From assembly GCA_016785225.1 (NCBI GenBank), contig JAFBJZ010000669.1, forward strand, positions 310,001 to 374,000: DNA of 64,000 nucleotides. The letters run 5' to 3'. This DNA is from Psettodes erumei (taxonomy: Eukaryota; Chordata; Actinopteri; Pleuronectiformes; Psettodidae). Under the pieces are notes generated by a model, which was given only the letters and a program-made list of their open reading frames with translations, searched no databases and was not told the origin of the DNA. Below, piece after piece: positions 1-12,420 of the stretch; the first letter of the stretch is position 1; each line of letters starts with the position of its first letter. Position numbers and translations under genes: made by a program.

Positions 1-1113
1 ATTGTCCTTTAGTGATAGTGACAGTAAGTTTTTCAGGATTTCACCACCTGAAATGGACACAGAGAAATTCGGTGTGCTATATTTATTGGAACGGTTGTTG
101 GACGGTCGCTTCAGCAGGTGTTAAAGTCCGGGGTCATTTCTCTTACGTAACTGAACTAGAGAAAAGAAGTTCATTAAACTTGATATAGAGTTAAATTGAC
201 TGTTTAATCAAGCAGCTGGTCATTACAGAGAGACCTGCTTCCCTTCTACTTTACTCACTTTAAAGACATTATTCTTCATCTGACTTCAAGAATATGTAGC
301 CACAACTTGCAAAGACAGAGCCGATACAAAGACAATGTGTATCGGAGAAATGATCAGGAATGACAACTGATCAGAGGAATGATCATGGATTGTAATCACT
401 GGACAATTAACAACTGCTAACTACTTGTTAGTAGAAATAATTCATTGTTGTTTTTGTTCATTCGATAAGATTTGTTGACAAGAATGATAACAGAATAAAA
501 TCAGTTGTATTCTTTACCAAGCTTCAGGAAACTAGTGGATGATGATGAGCAGAGATAAGGAAACGTGATTTAAGTGTAAAATATCTAAAAACAACAAAAA
601 GCCAGAGGTATTTGACTGACAAGTTTTTGCATTGTATGTAATAAACTGCTCATATACCCGATATACTCCGAGAATTTTAAATGACTCACATAATTTTGAG
701 GCTTTCTCATCTGTGGTTTACCGCAGACAGAAAGTCAAATGAGGTGTGTGAAATGACGCATGGCAAAAGCTTTTTGGCATGTTTGGTCCTTAAAAGCTTT
801 ATCTCTGGTAACAGTAGAGTTGTTCACTACTGAGCCATGAAGGAACACATGATAAGAGGAAGGTATCTCAAGTGTTTTACAGCTCAGCCGCCCATAATGA
901 TCTTTCCATCAGAAATCAATGAGAGTAAAAGCTTGAAATACTCTTGGGATATGAGGAGACGATGACACTTCTGGTTGTGGACTGTTTATATTGATCAGAT
1001 GCTCATCTGTGCAGCCTTAAATTACCTGCTGATCCTCTTGTGTATGAAGAAAATGATGGATAGATGTGTGGATGTGAGTAGACAAGGCTGAACACTGAAC
1101 ATTAACGAAAAGT

Positions 1114-1140
1114 CACACACACACACACACACACACACAC
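1114..1140. repeat. (CA)n microsatellite
   Basis: This is an uninterrupted CA dinucleotide run of 27 bases, a typical fish microsatellite with no inferred function. Confidence 0.95.
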
Positions 1141-3967
1141 GTTCCGTCTTGCTTTCACCTCTCCATGCACCTAACACCCATCTTGAAAGATGCCTATGGA
1201 CTGGTCGCGGTGTAAGGTCTCAGCAGCTTGTGTTTGAAGTGTGTGTGGCGGGGGTTGTCTGGCTGACACATTGTCCACCAACACACACGCACACTCTGAC
1301 CTTCAGTGCCAGGCCCAGGGCTGAAGACCCTGCTGAATAGAGGAGCAGATGGTGGAGAGGTGGCTTCAATGGAAACTGAGAAAGAAAAGAAAAACAGTGC
1401 AAGGAAGAGAAGAAAAGCACAGGAGGATGGCCAGGATTACGGATGCATGAAGAGTTAGCAGGTGCCAGTGCATGGCTAAGAATGTGAGTGTGTGCTGTAG
1501 GTTTGCTCTTTGTGTATTTTGAGTCTGCCTTCACTGTTTTTTTGTGTACATCATAATCCACTCATTAGCCAGTATCCGTATATCTCACTGTCTGCCTGTA
1601 TCTGATCATCCAGGAACAGTCTACTGAAGCTTTTCAAATGAAACTTAATACTGTGTTGTTGGTGCATGAATTCCCAGAGACACTCCTACTGCAGGCCACA
1701 CACACATACACATCTGAGCCAGATCTGGTACTAAGTGTGTCATTGAACTCCCTACAAGGGAATACTGTGTAGACATCTGCCTCTATGGTTAATGTCACAT
1801 ATCAGATTTAAAGCAGCAGATTTAACTGAGTGTCTATATATCATTATTTGCCGATTATCTGCAGCAAACTGTGGAGAAAAGGTTAGATTCTTTTTTAATC
1901 AAGCAGTTTCACATTAGCGGATTAACAGAAAAAAATAATCTAAACAAAGGAGAAGTATTTTCACATCCTAAGAGTCATTTCTGCAATAATGTTTCATGTC
2001 AAAAGGGACATAAGGACCATTCCCTTGCCCTATCCTTGTTCCTGTACTCAGCATTTTCTATAAACAGAGCCCTAAACCAAGTTTCCATTAGATTCATAAT
2101 TGTTAAGCCCCAGAGTGCAGAGCTATGTATCAGATGATAAAATGTGCCTAAAATAGTGGTAAGAGCTGACCTTGGATCTGCCTATTGGTACAAAGTTTCC
2201 GTAGCTTTGGCAATACTCAGTGGGATTGTGGGTTCCCACATAATTAAGAGTAAACCATCAGTGTAGCGAGTGGTGAGTGGCTGAATATCAAAACCATTTG
2301 TCATGTATTTGATAGAGGTGAGATGAAGATGAACATAAAATAAAGATCCTTGATTTTGACTTTAATAATAAGGTTAGAAATGTGAGATGCTTTCAGCAAT
2401 GAGACGACGGGCTACTGAGGCTGCTACAGGGTAAGGGTGAGCTTTTAGGGGGTTCTTCACAATTTCTGATGGGTTTCATACATTCACTGATTCAGATTAA
2501 TCAGCACATGAAAGTTGGAAAATTGGAGAAGCCGCAGAAAGAAAGGAAAGAGAAGAGAGGTGAGGAGGGGAGACACCTGGTTTGTTTTCACATCTTTGAC
2601 TAAATCAACACTCACCGTGTGGGACCAGCCATCTGTTGACAGCTCAAGTCACTATAGTGGAGGCAGGGGTTACAGTGGTGAAGGGAGGAGGGAAAAGGTC
2701 GAATGGTTGGTTTGCGACGGTCGTGGCCGAGGTGCATGTGTGCATGTTCGCATATGTTTTTAGTGGTGGTCCAAATGAGCATTTGCTTGTTAGTCACACA
2801 TGATCTCATACTCCATCAAGTCCTTAAATCACTAGGAATAAATAATTAATAAATATCTACACTGAGGGCATGATATTGGTTTAGGAAATTGCGGGGATGC
2901 CAAGGCAAAGTGGAGGTTCCGGTCGTCAACATGAACATTTACAAAAATTCAGGCACACTGGAGGATGAGTTTACTCCAAAATAAACACAGCAGAAAACAC
3001 TTGACATTTTCCAGCATCTGTTGGTCAACATGTTGGCCGCATGGTGACACGGCTTCTTCCGCCATCTGAAAACATTCTGAAACATCAGTGAATCACTTAA
3101 GTGTTCACTGTTGGGATTGACAGTTCAGAGGGGTCGGCGTGCAGCTCTGTGTGCGGGAGTGTGCATTGAAATGTGTACCTACATGCTGCTGCATGTATGC
3201 AGAGCATGTGTGACAGGAGGAGAATCTGGCAGACATTATCACCACTTAGCTCTGGCCACAATCAGGAGGCACTTAACCGTGCAAGACAATCACCATAGGG
3301 TTCATGAGGTCACCACTTCAACCGTGCAGCAGCAAACAAAAGGAGAGCATGAGGTTAACACAGGAGCCGGTAGCACTGAAGACAACACTTACACAGATAC
3401 CCAGTGAATGGCAAAGGAAAATAGCTGCCTGGATTACACGGTCCAGCTGAAAGTGTGTTTGCATTGCGGGCGTTAAACTACTTCTTGTTGTTTTAGAATC
3501 CCTAAGTGGCAGATTTTTGCCTTTTGTTTGCATCGGTTGTAGGTGGCAGGGTAGGAATCTATCCAGCTCCAGATTAAATAAAATACATTTTCCATTGCAT
3601 CAGGCTCTGGCCTCAGCTGGTCACTGATGATTTATTTCCACTTAGAATACAGGGCAACAAACCTCCCATTTTAGAGTCAACATTAACAGTCACATATGAT
3701 GCACCATCATCAGGGACAGTGGTTGCTTTCCCATGTGAATAGTCGCTTATAGGAAAGGGAATCACTGTGCAACACAATATCCCAAAGTAATTTTGCCAGT
3801 TTTGTTTTGAAGGAAACATAATAGTAGTATGGCTTTTAACCAGTGCAAGTGGCCACCTGCCCTACTACCCTAAAGTTTCCCTGAGGAAGAATTTGTGTCT
3901 CCTGCAGGTCCAGGGTTGCTGGTTGCTCCATAGCCCACCCTGTGGTCTCCCTGAATGAGAGCAAGGT

Positions 3968-3983
3968 AAAAAAAAAAAAAAAA
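3968..3983. repeat. A16 homopolymer
   Basis: This is a run of sixteen A followed by AT-rich sequence. It could be the worn poly-A tail of a retroelement, but no element body is recognisable upstream. Confidence 0.8.
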
Positions 3984-4749
3984 TTATTAAAACAATAATT
4001 TAACACTTGTTATTACTGGCAGGTAAACTGGCTAAATTGGTTAATGGCCAGATCAGTATCGTGGGTTTATTTTATTTCACCTCAGCACATTGCACATTTA
4101 ATTTTAATAATAAATCAAAATAAGTTAGTTGTAAAATCACCTTAAATTTGTAGTGTAAAGGCATGTAAGAAAGTCACAGTGCCAAGGAAAGAGCTGTAAC
4201 AAAATCTTCCTGTGATTGTGATAGGATATAGAAATTCTTGGCGTAAGAGAAAGAAGAGCTGGGGAGATGAATACAAAGGACTGTTTTGTTAAGATAAAGT
4301 GTATTAGTGCATGTAGAGGAAGAAGATATGGGAGAGTGGAGAGCAACTCAGGAAAGACGAGGAGGTTTGAAGTGCATATATTGTATTACCGGTATGCCTT
4401 AGTAGTTCCAAAATTACTGTCCCACATGTGAATAGTCTGAAATACTAGTTTTTATTTTGAAAATCCCTTTCCCATCCCAGGGGGTCTCTAAACCAGCTAT
4501 TTAGATTTTTAAAAAAATGGAAAACGGTACTCTCAATCTTTGTGGTTACTGTGGTTAGGTTGACTTTGGGTACCACTGCTGGTCTCAGTAGTGATATCAT
4601 AATCCATATATCAGCTGGGGCTTAGATCTTTCCTCTAGTTTATCTCTGTCAGAGTCACTGTCAGGCTCTGTATCTGTTCAGATGTTGGCTTTGATAAATG
4701 TAGCTCCACACAGACATCATGCCCCCTGATGCACCTCAGACCATGTGCT

Positions 4750-4765
4750 CACACACACACACACA
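4750..4765. repeat. Short (CA)8 microsatellite
   Basis: This is an uninterrupted CA run of about 16 bases. Confidence 0.85.
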
Positions 4766-5399
4766 TGTGCGTGCGCTAAGGGTATGGGAAAAGTACTTAA
4801 TTGCTTTGCTAAAGCAAGTATTATTCCATTTTTTTGCCTTTGTACTATAAGATGGCATTCTGAAATCTACTAATGTAACAGTAAAAGCAATCACAATAAA
4901 TTTACCTGTTTGTATTGCATCACTGCATCAAACTGCTAGTTCAAAATACAGAAGTTTACTGAATGACTGCAGTTGGCAGTTTTTTCTTGTCTGGAGGTCA
5001 AATTATAGTAATAAAATTCAATGCATGTAATGTATAAATGTATAACAAAAAAGAAATTTGCAGCACTGACTGCAGATACAAAGTGTTTAAAGTATAGGAC
5101 AAGTATTTTGAAACTGTTCTTTTGTACAGGCCCTTTGTAAATGTCTGGCACACACACATGCACACACACTCACATGCATCATAAACTTTGATTCCTTCCT
5201 AACGACAAGCCCTGTAAAAGAAATCACCTCTGAGAAAACAAGGGTCAAAAGGATTTTTCCTTTGTGTCCAGGGCATTAATCTCCAATGAACTGTTACGCA
5301 GTTTACACCCAAGCACCAACCATCAGCTAATTTACTGTTTTCCATCCGGTTTAACCAAGCTGAACAGGTTAGTGAGCCAAACGCAGGGACCTGTCGCCC

Positions 5400-5600
5400 A
5401 GGTGGAGAGCTGAACACATCCATCCTCAGCTGGCGGAGCCCAGACTGAGTTATGGGAGGACAGGGAGCTCGGCGGGGCGCCAGCACTCGCTTTACTGTTT
5501 ATTTACCCTCCTGTATAACGAGCTTTATGATTCATAAGCCGGCGTTAACGGCCTTTATGGGACCAAATATTTATATAAGTTAGACCTCTGGTCACCAGTG
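5400..5600. promoter_or_regulatory. Candidate conserved regulatory element
   Basis: The patch is more GC-rich and complex than its surroundings. It holds a forkhead-type site TGTTTATTTAC at 5,496-5,506, a near-palindrome GCTTTATGATTCATAAGC at 5,522-5,539 and a TTTATGG (Cdx/Hox-like) motif close by. Motif density suggests an enhancer-like element, but no conservation data were available. It could equally be chance. Confidence 0.25.
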
Positions 5601-5768
5601 AGGAAATTCACAAGCACACACACAAACACAGACAACACACACACAGAAACACAGTGATCTGTGTTTTACTCTGTCCAGGAGCTATTTCTCATTATGAGCA
5701 CGTGGCCCCAAAACACCTCAAAGCAGACAAGTGAGATTAGCTGCTGATTAATGGCTAAGACACAAGTC

Positions 5769-5788
5769 TGTGTGTGTGTGTGTGTGTG
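5769..5788. repeat. (TG)10 microsatellite
   Basis: This is an uninterrupted TG run of about 20 bases. Confidence 0.9.
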
Positions 5789-5790
5789 CA

Positions 5791-6800
5791 GGACTTGCCC
5801 GTGGAAAAATGGGCACAGCAGAGTAAAAGGGTACAGTGAATGTAGCAGGAGCCATAAGCCTCGGGCATACGAGGAGAAGAAAGAGAGGGTTATGGAGTGA
5901 CACATCGAGAGAGTGATGATGCTGCTGTCTTCACTGGTGGCTGTGTGTGGTTAGCTTAGGAAGCTCTGGTTCCCATTACCACCCAGCTCATTCCTCTGGA
6001 CCTGTCTGGGGGACGATGACGTAGGTTCCAGGCGAACTCAGACTCAAGCCCTCTGTCGTTTCCCCTTCACCCTGTCTCTAATTGAGAGCGTTGGTATTGG
6101 CAGTAGTTGAATTAACATGACAGTGTGACTGGAGCTTTACTTTTCGGATTCATTCTCTTAACATCTGCAGCAGAAGGCAGCTGCTTTTTCTTTTCAACCC
6201 CCAAAAACCCACTCAACACTACTTGCTCAGCATCAAACAGCAATCAGACAAGTTTAGCAACTAGCTTGTGAACATAGTGAAGCATTTTGAAGTGAAGGAA
6301 ATATTTTTTCTCTGGAGTTGGTAGAGACTAAAAACAGAACTGTGTGAGAATGAATAAAGTTGGAGTGTGAATAAGCAGCTCATTACTAAAAACTTTGCCA
6401 TTAAGATTCAGACCAATGTAAAACATTTGATTCCATTGATGATAACATTGTACATGAACAGCTATCCTTGCTAGGATGAGATGAATAATCCATTAAATGG
6501 TTTTATACTATCTCTCTGATAGAATTCAGGCAATCATTTCAAATTACTGTAAATCAAATACTAAATAATGTTACTACAGGTGTCCATACTTGGTACCTTC
6601 ATGTTACTCTTTACCAGTTTACCAATGGTTATTTAGAAAAAAAGTAGAACTGCAGAATCACCATCATACTCATCTTTCAAATTTTACCTGAAATGACAAG
6701 GCAGTGATACAACGTTGTTTGCGAGTTTACTGAACTGACTCCGTATCTGTTTGGTGTGTAATTTTGTGCTGTGGAATGTGAGCTGGTGTTGATTTGAGTG
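5791..6800. other. Non-coding, nothing recognised
   Basis: I find no open frame with family resemblance, no RNA gene and no repeat with clear ends in this stretch. Confidence 0.5.
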
Positions 6801-6814
6801 GCAGTGTTAGTTTA

Positions 6815-6930
6815 TCTTCTCCAGGCTGTCCATATATCCCTGTCGTGCCCTTTATAATCCTTTAATAACCACTGGCCAGAACCCTCTTTATGGCCTTAAT
6901 CATGACGGCCGGGGTCAATCCACTTAGCAC
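6815..6930. promoter_or_regulatory. Candidate regulatory patch with clustered A/T-core motifs
   Basis: Within about 100 bases lie CCATATATCC (CArG-like), CCTTTATAATCC, TTTAATAACCAC (homeodomain core followed by a RUNX-like AACCAC) and CTTTATGGCCTTAATC. The cluster resembles vertebrate conserved non-coding elements. This is inferred from composition alone. Confidence 0.25.
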
Positions 6931-9900
6931 CAATCTCATCTCCATCACTTCCTCCTCACTTCCTCTTTCAACTGGTTATCATGAGGGCATAAAAATAAAA
7001 GCCCTGTTCCCTCTCCCCTATCAGGTATCTGATCAGTTGTAAAATCTTTCTTTTTTCTTATAAAAAGTTCCCTAAACCATGATCATGACCCAAATCCATT
7101 TATTTCTTTTTTAAATTCACTACCTGGCTGGTAAAAAACTAATATTATATTTAATTAGAGCAAACTAAAGGACAACAAAAACAAAAGTAGAACATGCCCT
7201 CCACTCTCACACAATCAGACATACTGAATTAGTTTAAGACGAATGTGGCAATTCCTAAAGCATAAACAGTAGAGTTCAGTGATTAGCATTCGCTGCTTTG
7301 GGATTATTAAATTTACACACAAGCTGCACTGCAGATGGATCGAGTACTTTACAATATAAATGTATGGTCAGTGTGGATTTCTTTGCGTCCAAAATGATTT
7401 ATTTAATCCTTTTACTGTGCCAAAATCATTTATCTGTGATTAGCTTTAACAGAAAACACTTGCTGTATCCTCGACTGGTCCAAGTTAGTTTAAGGATCAT
7501 TTGAAACATCAACAAAACAATATTGTTTTAACAAAAGAGGGTTCAAGCTGTACTAAAAGCACATGTAACACATAAAATTGAATAAAAGATAGCAACGATT
7601 ACAGGTTAGTGCATGGACTTCAAAGATTAACATATTCTTAGTGGAAAATGGTAGCAGTTCATGTTTTTTAAGGCACTGAATGAAAAACTGCCGGTATTCT
7701 CCAAAAAGGAGATAAAGCGTTTTGAAAATTAACTCTCCAAATACCTTGGGTGAGAGAAAACTGCCCCAGGCATACAGTTCACAATTAAATACCACAAAGA
7801 ACTAATGCCCACCAGCCTGACGGGAAAAAAACAAGACATGCACCCAAACAAAAACCAGATCTTAACATCTCAATCACAGTGTCAATCTGTTTGAGCTTAG
7901 ACTCAGTGTGTTGGGAGTCTTGTCATGCCTCCATGTCTGAGGATTAAGGGGTCTGTTGGCATACAGGGTCTGTACTCCTATAGTCTTCCATACTCTCCTT
8001 TTTTACACCTCAATAAAGGCCAGTTTGCTGGGAGGTGAAATCCCCCCCAACATGAGCCTCCTCTTACTCTCAGAGCTCCACGATTACCACTTTGCTGCCT
8101 GTGTTTCAGTGGACACACCTGCCAAGAAAAATTGTAACTGTGCTGATACAGAAGGCAAAAGTTATGGGAAATATTGGAAAAAACCATGTCAAATATGTTG
8201 ATCTGTATTTTGATACGCTCGGGTTTGTAATCTCAAAAACTGAATGATGAGAGAAGGAAATTAGAAGATGAAGCTGGGGAGGAGAGAGAAAAGAGGGAGG
8301 CAGAGAGAATTAATATAACCCAATGACAGAGTTCCTCCAGACCGCATACTTTTGGTGAAATGTGCTCAATGGGAACTGGATTCTCCATTGAAAAGATCAA
8401 AAAGAGAAAGGGTATACGGGTAACACACATTTGTATGGCGGATCTCTGAAATAGACACACTGGATTGTTGTCACTATCAGTGGACTTAATTGAAAAGATG
8501 TGCTGACTCCTGTGTGGTAACTGTGTTTTAACTCTGACAGTGCATCGTAAGTGGACGTAGCAACACAGTTTAATATGCTATGACAGCTGGCCACATTGTG
8601 GCCATTGCGCTCTGTGCCCTGGGTACATCTGCACCATCCAGCTCGATCGCTCAAGGTCACAATATTTACACTTGTTTTGTAAGAGATGTGAAAATTTGTT
8701 CAGATTGACCTTTCCCTTGTGGGTGAATCCAGGATCCACATCAGTGAATTTGATTGCAAAATGTAGATGTTTTATATGCTGGGGTGACAAGTGAATTTCA
8801 TGGCATCGTTACACCGTTATTTCAGGCTCAAAGACCTAGATACTTACTCAACATGTCATCTTCACACTTCTCATTTCACAAACTGAGACTAATAACTGTT
8901 TTGTTTCCTTGTACAAACATCAATGAATACACACGTTGACTGACTTCTACACAGTAGTATGAGCACGCCAGGGAAATGCACAGGCACACACACACAAACA
9001 CAGAGTCAACAAGGACCACTTCACCACACAGAACAGCCCACTGGAACCCAGGTTCCTCCAGAATAGCATTAACCCCATGACTTCCAGAGACAAAAACATT
9101 GGCTTCTATAGAAACCATTCCTATAGGATGTTAGTTTTGTGAAGTCTCCAGGCAAATCACAAACAGGAGTCCTCTTTGGCCCTCCTTTTCACTTCACATT
9201 TTTACCTCACACAAACCGACAGCCATCATTCAAAACCCATCTCGTTCCAGTGGCCGACCCACAAAGGCTGAGGAGCTGCCATTGAGGGGGAAAAATAAAT
9301 TGCAAAGAGGGAGAGTTTTCACGTGTCTAAGTCCATGGTCAACCTTTGAGCATCGGACTGTGAATGAGCCATTGGGGATGTTCAGCCTTTTGATGAATGT
9401 CATTAAGAACATCTTGAGCTACACCAAGGTCCAAAGGCCAAGAAAGGCCACCTCTATTCACTCTTATATGATAAAGCTTTGCGGTTGCCCTTCTCTTGTT
9501 TCTAGATCTCCAGGCTCTGTTTTGCACCTTAGAAATTCCGGTCGGAATAAAAGTAACTCACCCACGCAGTCTGTCCATCTGCAAAACATGCCTGGGCTTT
9601 GGAGTAACACTCCAACAACTGTGTCTTTGGTGCACAGATGTCATTTTGTGACCACTTTCCAGTAAAAGGTAAACATGAAAGATTACGGTGCGCTTTGCGC
9701 TGCAGTAAAAACCCACAAAGTGTGGATTCTGTTAAGGAAATGAGCTCTGTAACACATCTGCTGCAGCGATTTAGGACAGTCTCCTTCATACCTCTGGATG
9801 TGGGCAACAAAGAGGCAAAGAGCATCTCAGTAAAATCCTTTTAAGAGGCATGAAACCCCGGTTTTTGCAAAGCAGAGGGATTTCAACGGGAGTATTTCAC

Positions 9901-12030
9901 CCTCGTCTTTCCTTGTGAGTGTGGAAACAGTATTTGTTTGGATTCACAGAAGACCTGAGAGGTGATGCTTTTGTGCTTTCGAGCTCCAGGCAGAGGAAAA
10001 CCTTTTTTAAACAAATTTCGATTTAAATGAAAGCCAGCTGGTATTTTGTTGTCAAAGCCAAAGCGAAGCAGATTTTTTTTTTCTTCAAACCCTGTAAAAC
10101 CATTTTAGACTTTTTTTTTAGGATAACTATTTACCGATGTTCTTATTCTTCTTATCTTAGGTTAAAAGCTTTAACTGGTCACTTTGGTTTGGGCAAAGCT
10201 CTGTTTAGCACTGCAATATGCAAAACTGAAGCATTGTCTCAGACGGGACTGGATGTTTCCCATCAACATCTAATCACTAATGTGTCATAAATCTTTTGTA
10301 CTGAGTTGGATTGTGTACAAAAGCGTTAGTAAAAAAAATGCTTGAGCAATATTTTTCACCTTTGTAAAAATAAATAGACTATGGGACTATCTATTTATAT
10401 TTTGAATTAGACATGATTACTCATACTGCATTCGCTTTGGACCCAAACTCCTTGATGGAATTTGACTCATTCTTCCAATAGAGATTAATGGAGAGTTTAA
10501 ACAAACCTTCGCCTCAACTCATCACCTCATGTAGCCCTCTACAGCTTCTCAGCTTCTCTCTCCTTTTCTCAGGGCTGTCCGTTCCATTCCCTCTTTCCTA
10601 GTCAGTCTTTTAATATCTTTTCAATCTCTCTTCCCAAACAGATTGTCTCTCTCAATCAGCTCTTCGTCATGTACATGGATCAGTCTCACTCTGAGGTCAA
10701 CAGCTCTGTACAATCCTATCGATGAGTCCTTCTGAGTGCCGTCTACAACCGCTGTTTCGTTGCTGACAGTCTGATCAGCGGAAAGGAAACGCAACGATTG
10801 CTCAGACGTCCTTTCATATCTCTTTCTCAAAAAAGTATGATTCCTGAAGTTGGGATCATATCAGAAAACACATTTGAAATATTGAAAGTGTCTTCACCAT
10901 GGCATTGTCATTTCAGTTGTTTAGTTTTTTTGTATTGCTATCCAACATGTAAAAAAACATATTCCTTTTTGGCATTTAAGAATATGTTCATTTATCAAAA
11001 TGGATTATGTTTTATTCTTCTCCACCATCTCCTTACTCTAGCTTGTCCTCTCTGTTTTTTTTCTGCCTAACTTGCTTTGTCTCTCGCTTTGTATCACACT
11101 CATCTCATTTTATCACTAATCCAAGTAAGTGATGAGCATGATGGAGCAGCTCTGATTGGTGCAGATAGTGATCGAGTTAACAGCGCTCCATCTCCTGACC
11201 CCCCACAGGCTGTAAACCAGACCAGACGACTTGTAGATGAAAGTTATCGTCCACTTAGTGGGAGCGAAGGGTCAGGATCTGTGAGACACACAAGCATTTG
11301 GGAAAGTGTTATTAGGCGCTTGACATGTGTTTATCATGGATTTAGTTAAAGGATGACTGGATTTGTTCTGACAGCTGAGGTGCTGTGGTACCACAGGCAG
11401 CTGTGTTTGCAGGTCTTCACATGCAGGGTAAAAAAAGTGTTGCTTCATCAGCAGCACAGCATTTATTTAAAAAATATATTTTGTTGAAAATCTAAATCAA
11501 ATGAAGTAGAACTGAGTTGAAATAGATTTGTGGATGTGTTGAAAATGACACATCATTTTAACGATAGATGTCCTTTGGAAGTATGTGTAGCTCTGACAGC
11601 CGAGGTGCTGTGGTCAGCACAGCAGATGTTTCTCTAATTCAAACACTTGTGAGAACTAAATGAAGAACATATCAGCTATTGTGTTGGATTTAATCAAATA
11701 TGTGGTTCCCATAATTCCCACATTTTTAAGAGTGCACATTTTTGACCTGAAACGTAACACAGATAACATTTGACACCAATAAAATGTATTTCCCCCTTTG
11801 TAATCTGTACTGTGTCAATATGTTATGTTGTGTATTTTATTACTCAGTTACAGGTTGTTTTTTAAAGCATTTCTATGATTTTTCTTCTTTGAAAACAACA
11901 AATTTATCACAAAATGACATTTGAAATGATGGAATAACTTTCACACTTTGGCTGGGACAATAATGCTAAATTCCTGATATTTCTTGTTTGCATCCATGTG
12001 CGTCTTGTGTCTCCTCCACCTTTGCTCTTC
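6931..12030. other. Gene-poor stretch, no coding sequence recognised
   Basis: The longest open frame (9,282-9,665, 127 codons) has no recognisable domain and no supporting splice structure, so I treat it as chance. A pyrimidine-rich segment lies at about 10,500-10,630. A short direct repeat pair lies at about 11,367 and 11,591. Confidence 0.5.
11367..11615. repeat. Short imperfect direct repeat pair
   Basis: A sequence of about 22 bases reading TCTGACAGC(T/C)GAGGTGCTG then TGGT occurs at about 11,367 and again at about 11,591, with one mismatch. Each copy is followed by a CACAG-containing tail. The copies may derive from a local duplication or a repeat unit. No function is inferred. Confidence 0.5.
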
Positions 12031-12034
12031 CCTG

Positions 12035-12420
12035 CAGTGTGTATGTGCTGTGGGCGTGGCTGACTCACCTGACACACCTGGCTGACTGTTAGTCCTCCGC
12101 ACCTGGTTCCAATCACTGCAATCATCTCCTGTATAAGAACCCTGACTTTATCCTGCTCATATCTCGTTCCCTGTGTTCAGTCTGCCACGTGGTGGTGCAC
12201 CATGGCTGTCGTTTTAGTGATTTCTTGGGTTGAATCGTGTTGTGATTTCGAACTAATACCTACCTTGCCTGACTGTTTGGATGCAGAATACCCAGCCAGC
12301 CTCCAGCTGACTTGTGTCAAAACTTCAAACCTCCAGTCTTAGCTGCACCCTACTCCACCTAACGAGCCACAGCCACCAGCTCCTTCCTTCTCCTTCTTCA
12401 CCTCTGATGAAGGAATTTGC
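12035..12420 (+). mobile_element. Possible LTR-retrotransposon remnant
   Basis: The segment has the layout of a fish Gypsy-type LTR. A GC-richer leader (GGGCGTGGCTGACTCACC) is followed by CACCTGGTTCCAATCA, then a TATA-like CCTGTATAAGAACCC near 12,130 and a TTCAGTCTGCC stretch. No internal gag or pol frame is present, so at most it is a solo LTR or fragment. The identification rests on resemblance only and the ends are not defined. Confidence 0.3.

Larger units (their letters stand above)
1..5190. other. Gene-poor stretch, no coding sequence recognised
   Basis: I see only short open frames without family resemblance or splice-linked continuity. The contents are a (CA)n array near 1,114, a shorter one near 4,750, an A-tract near 3,968 and a purine-rich patch at about 2,515-2,580. 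Nothing else could be supported. Confidence 0.6.

Noticed and set aside
9282..9665. 127-codon open frame on + in the gene-poor region
   Set aside because: It has no recognisable domain, the opposite strand is also open, and no splice partners exist. Length alone is not convincing.
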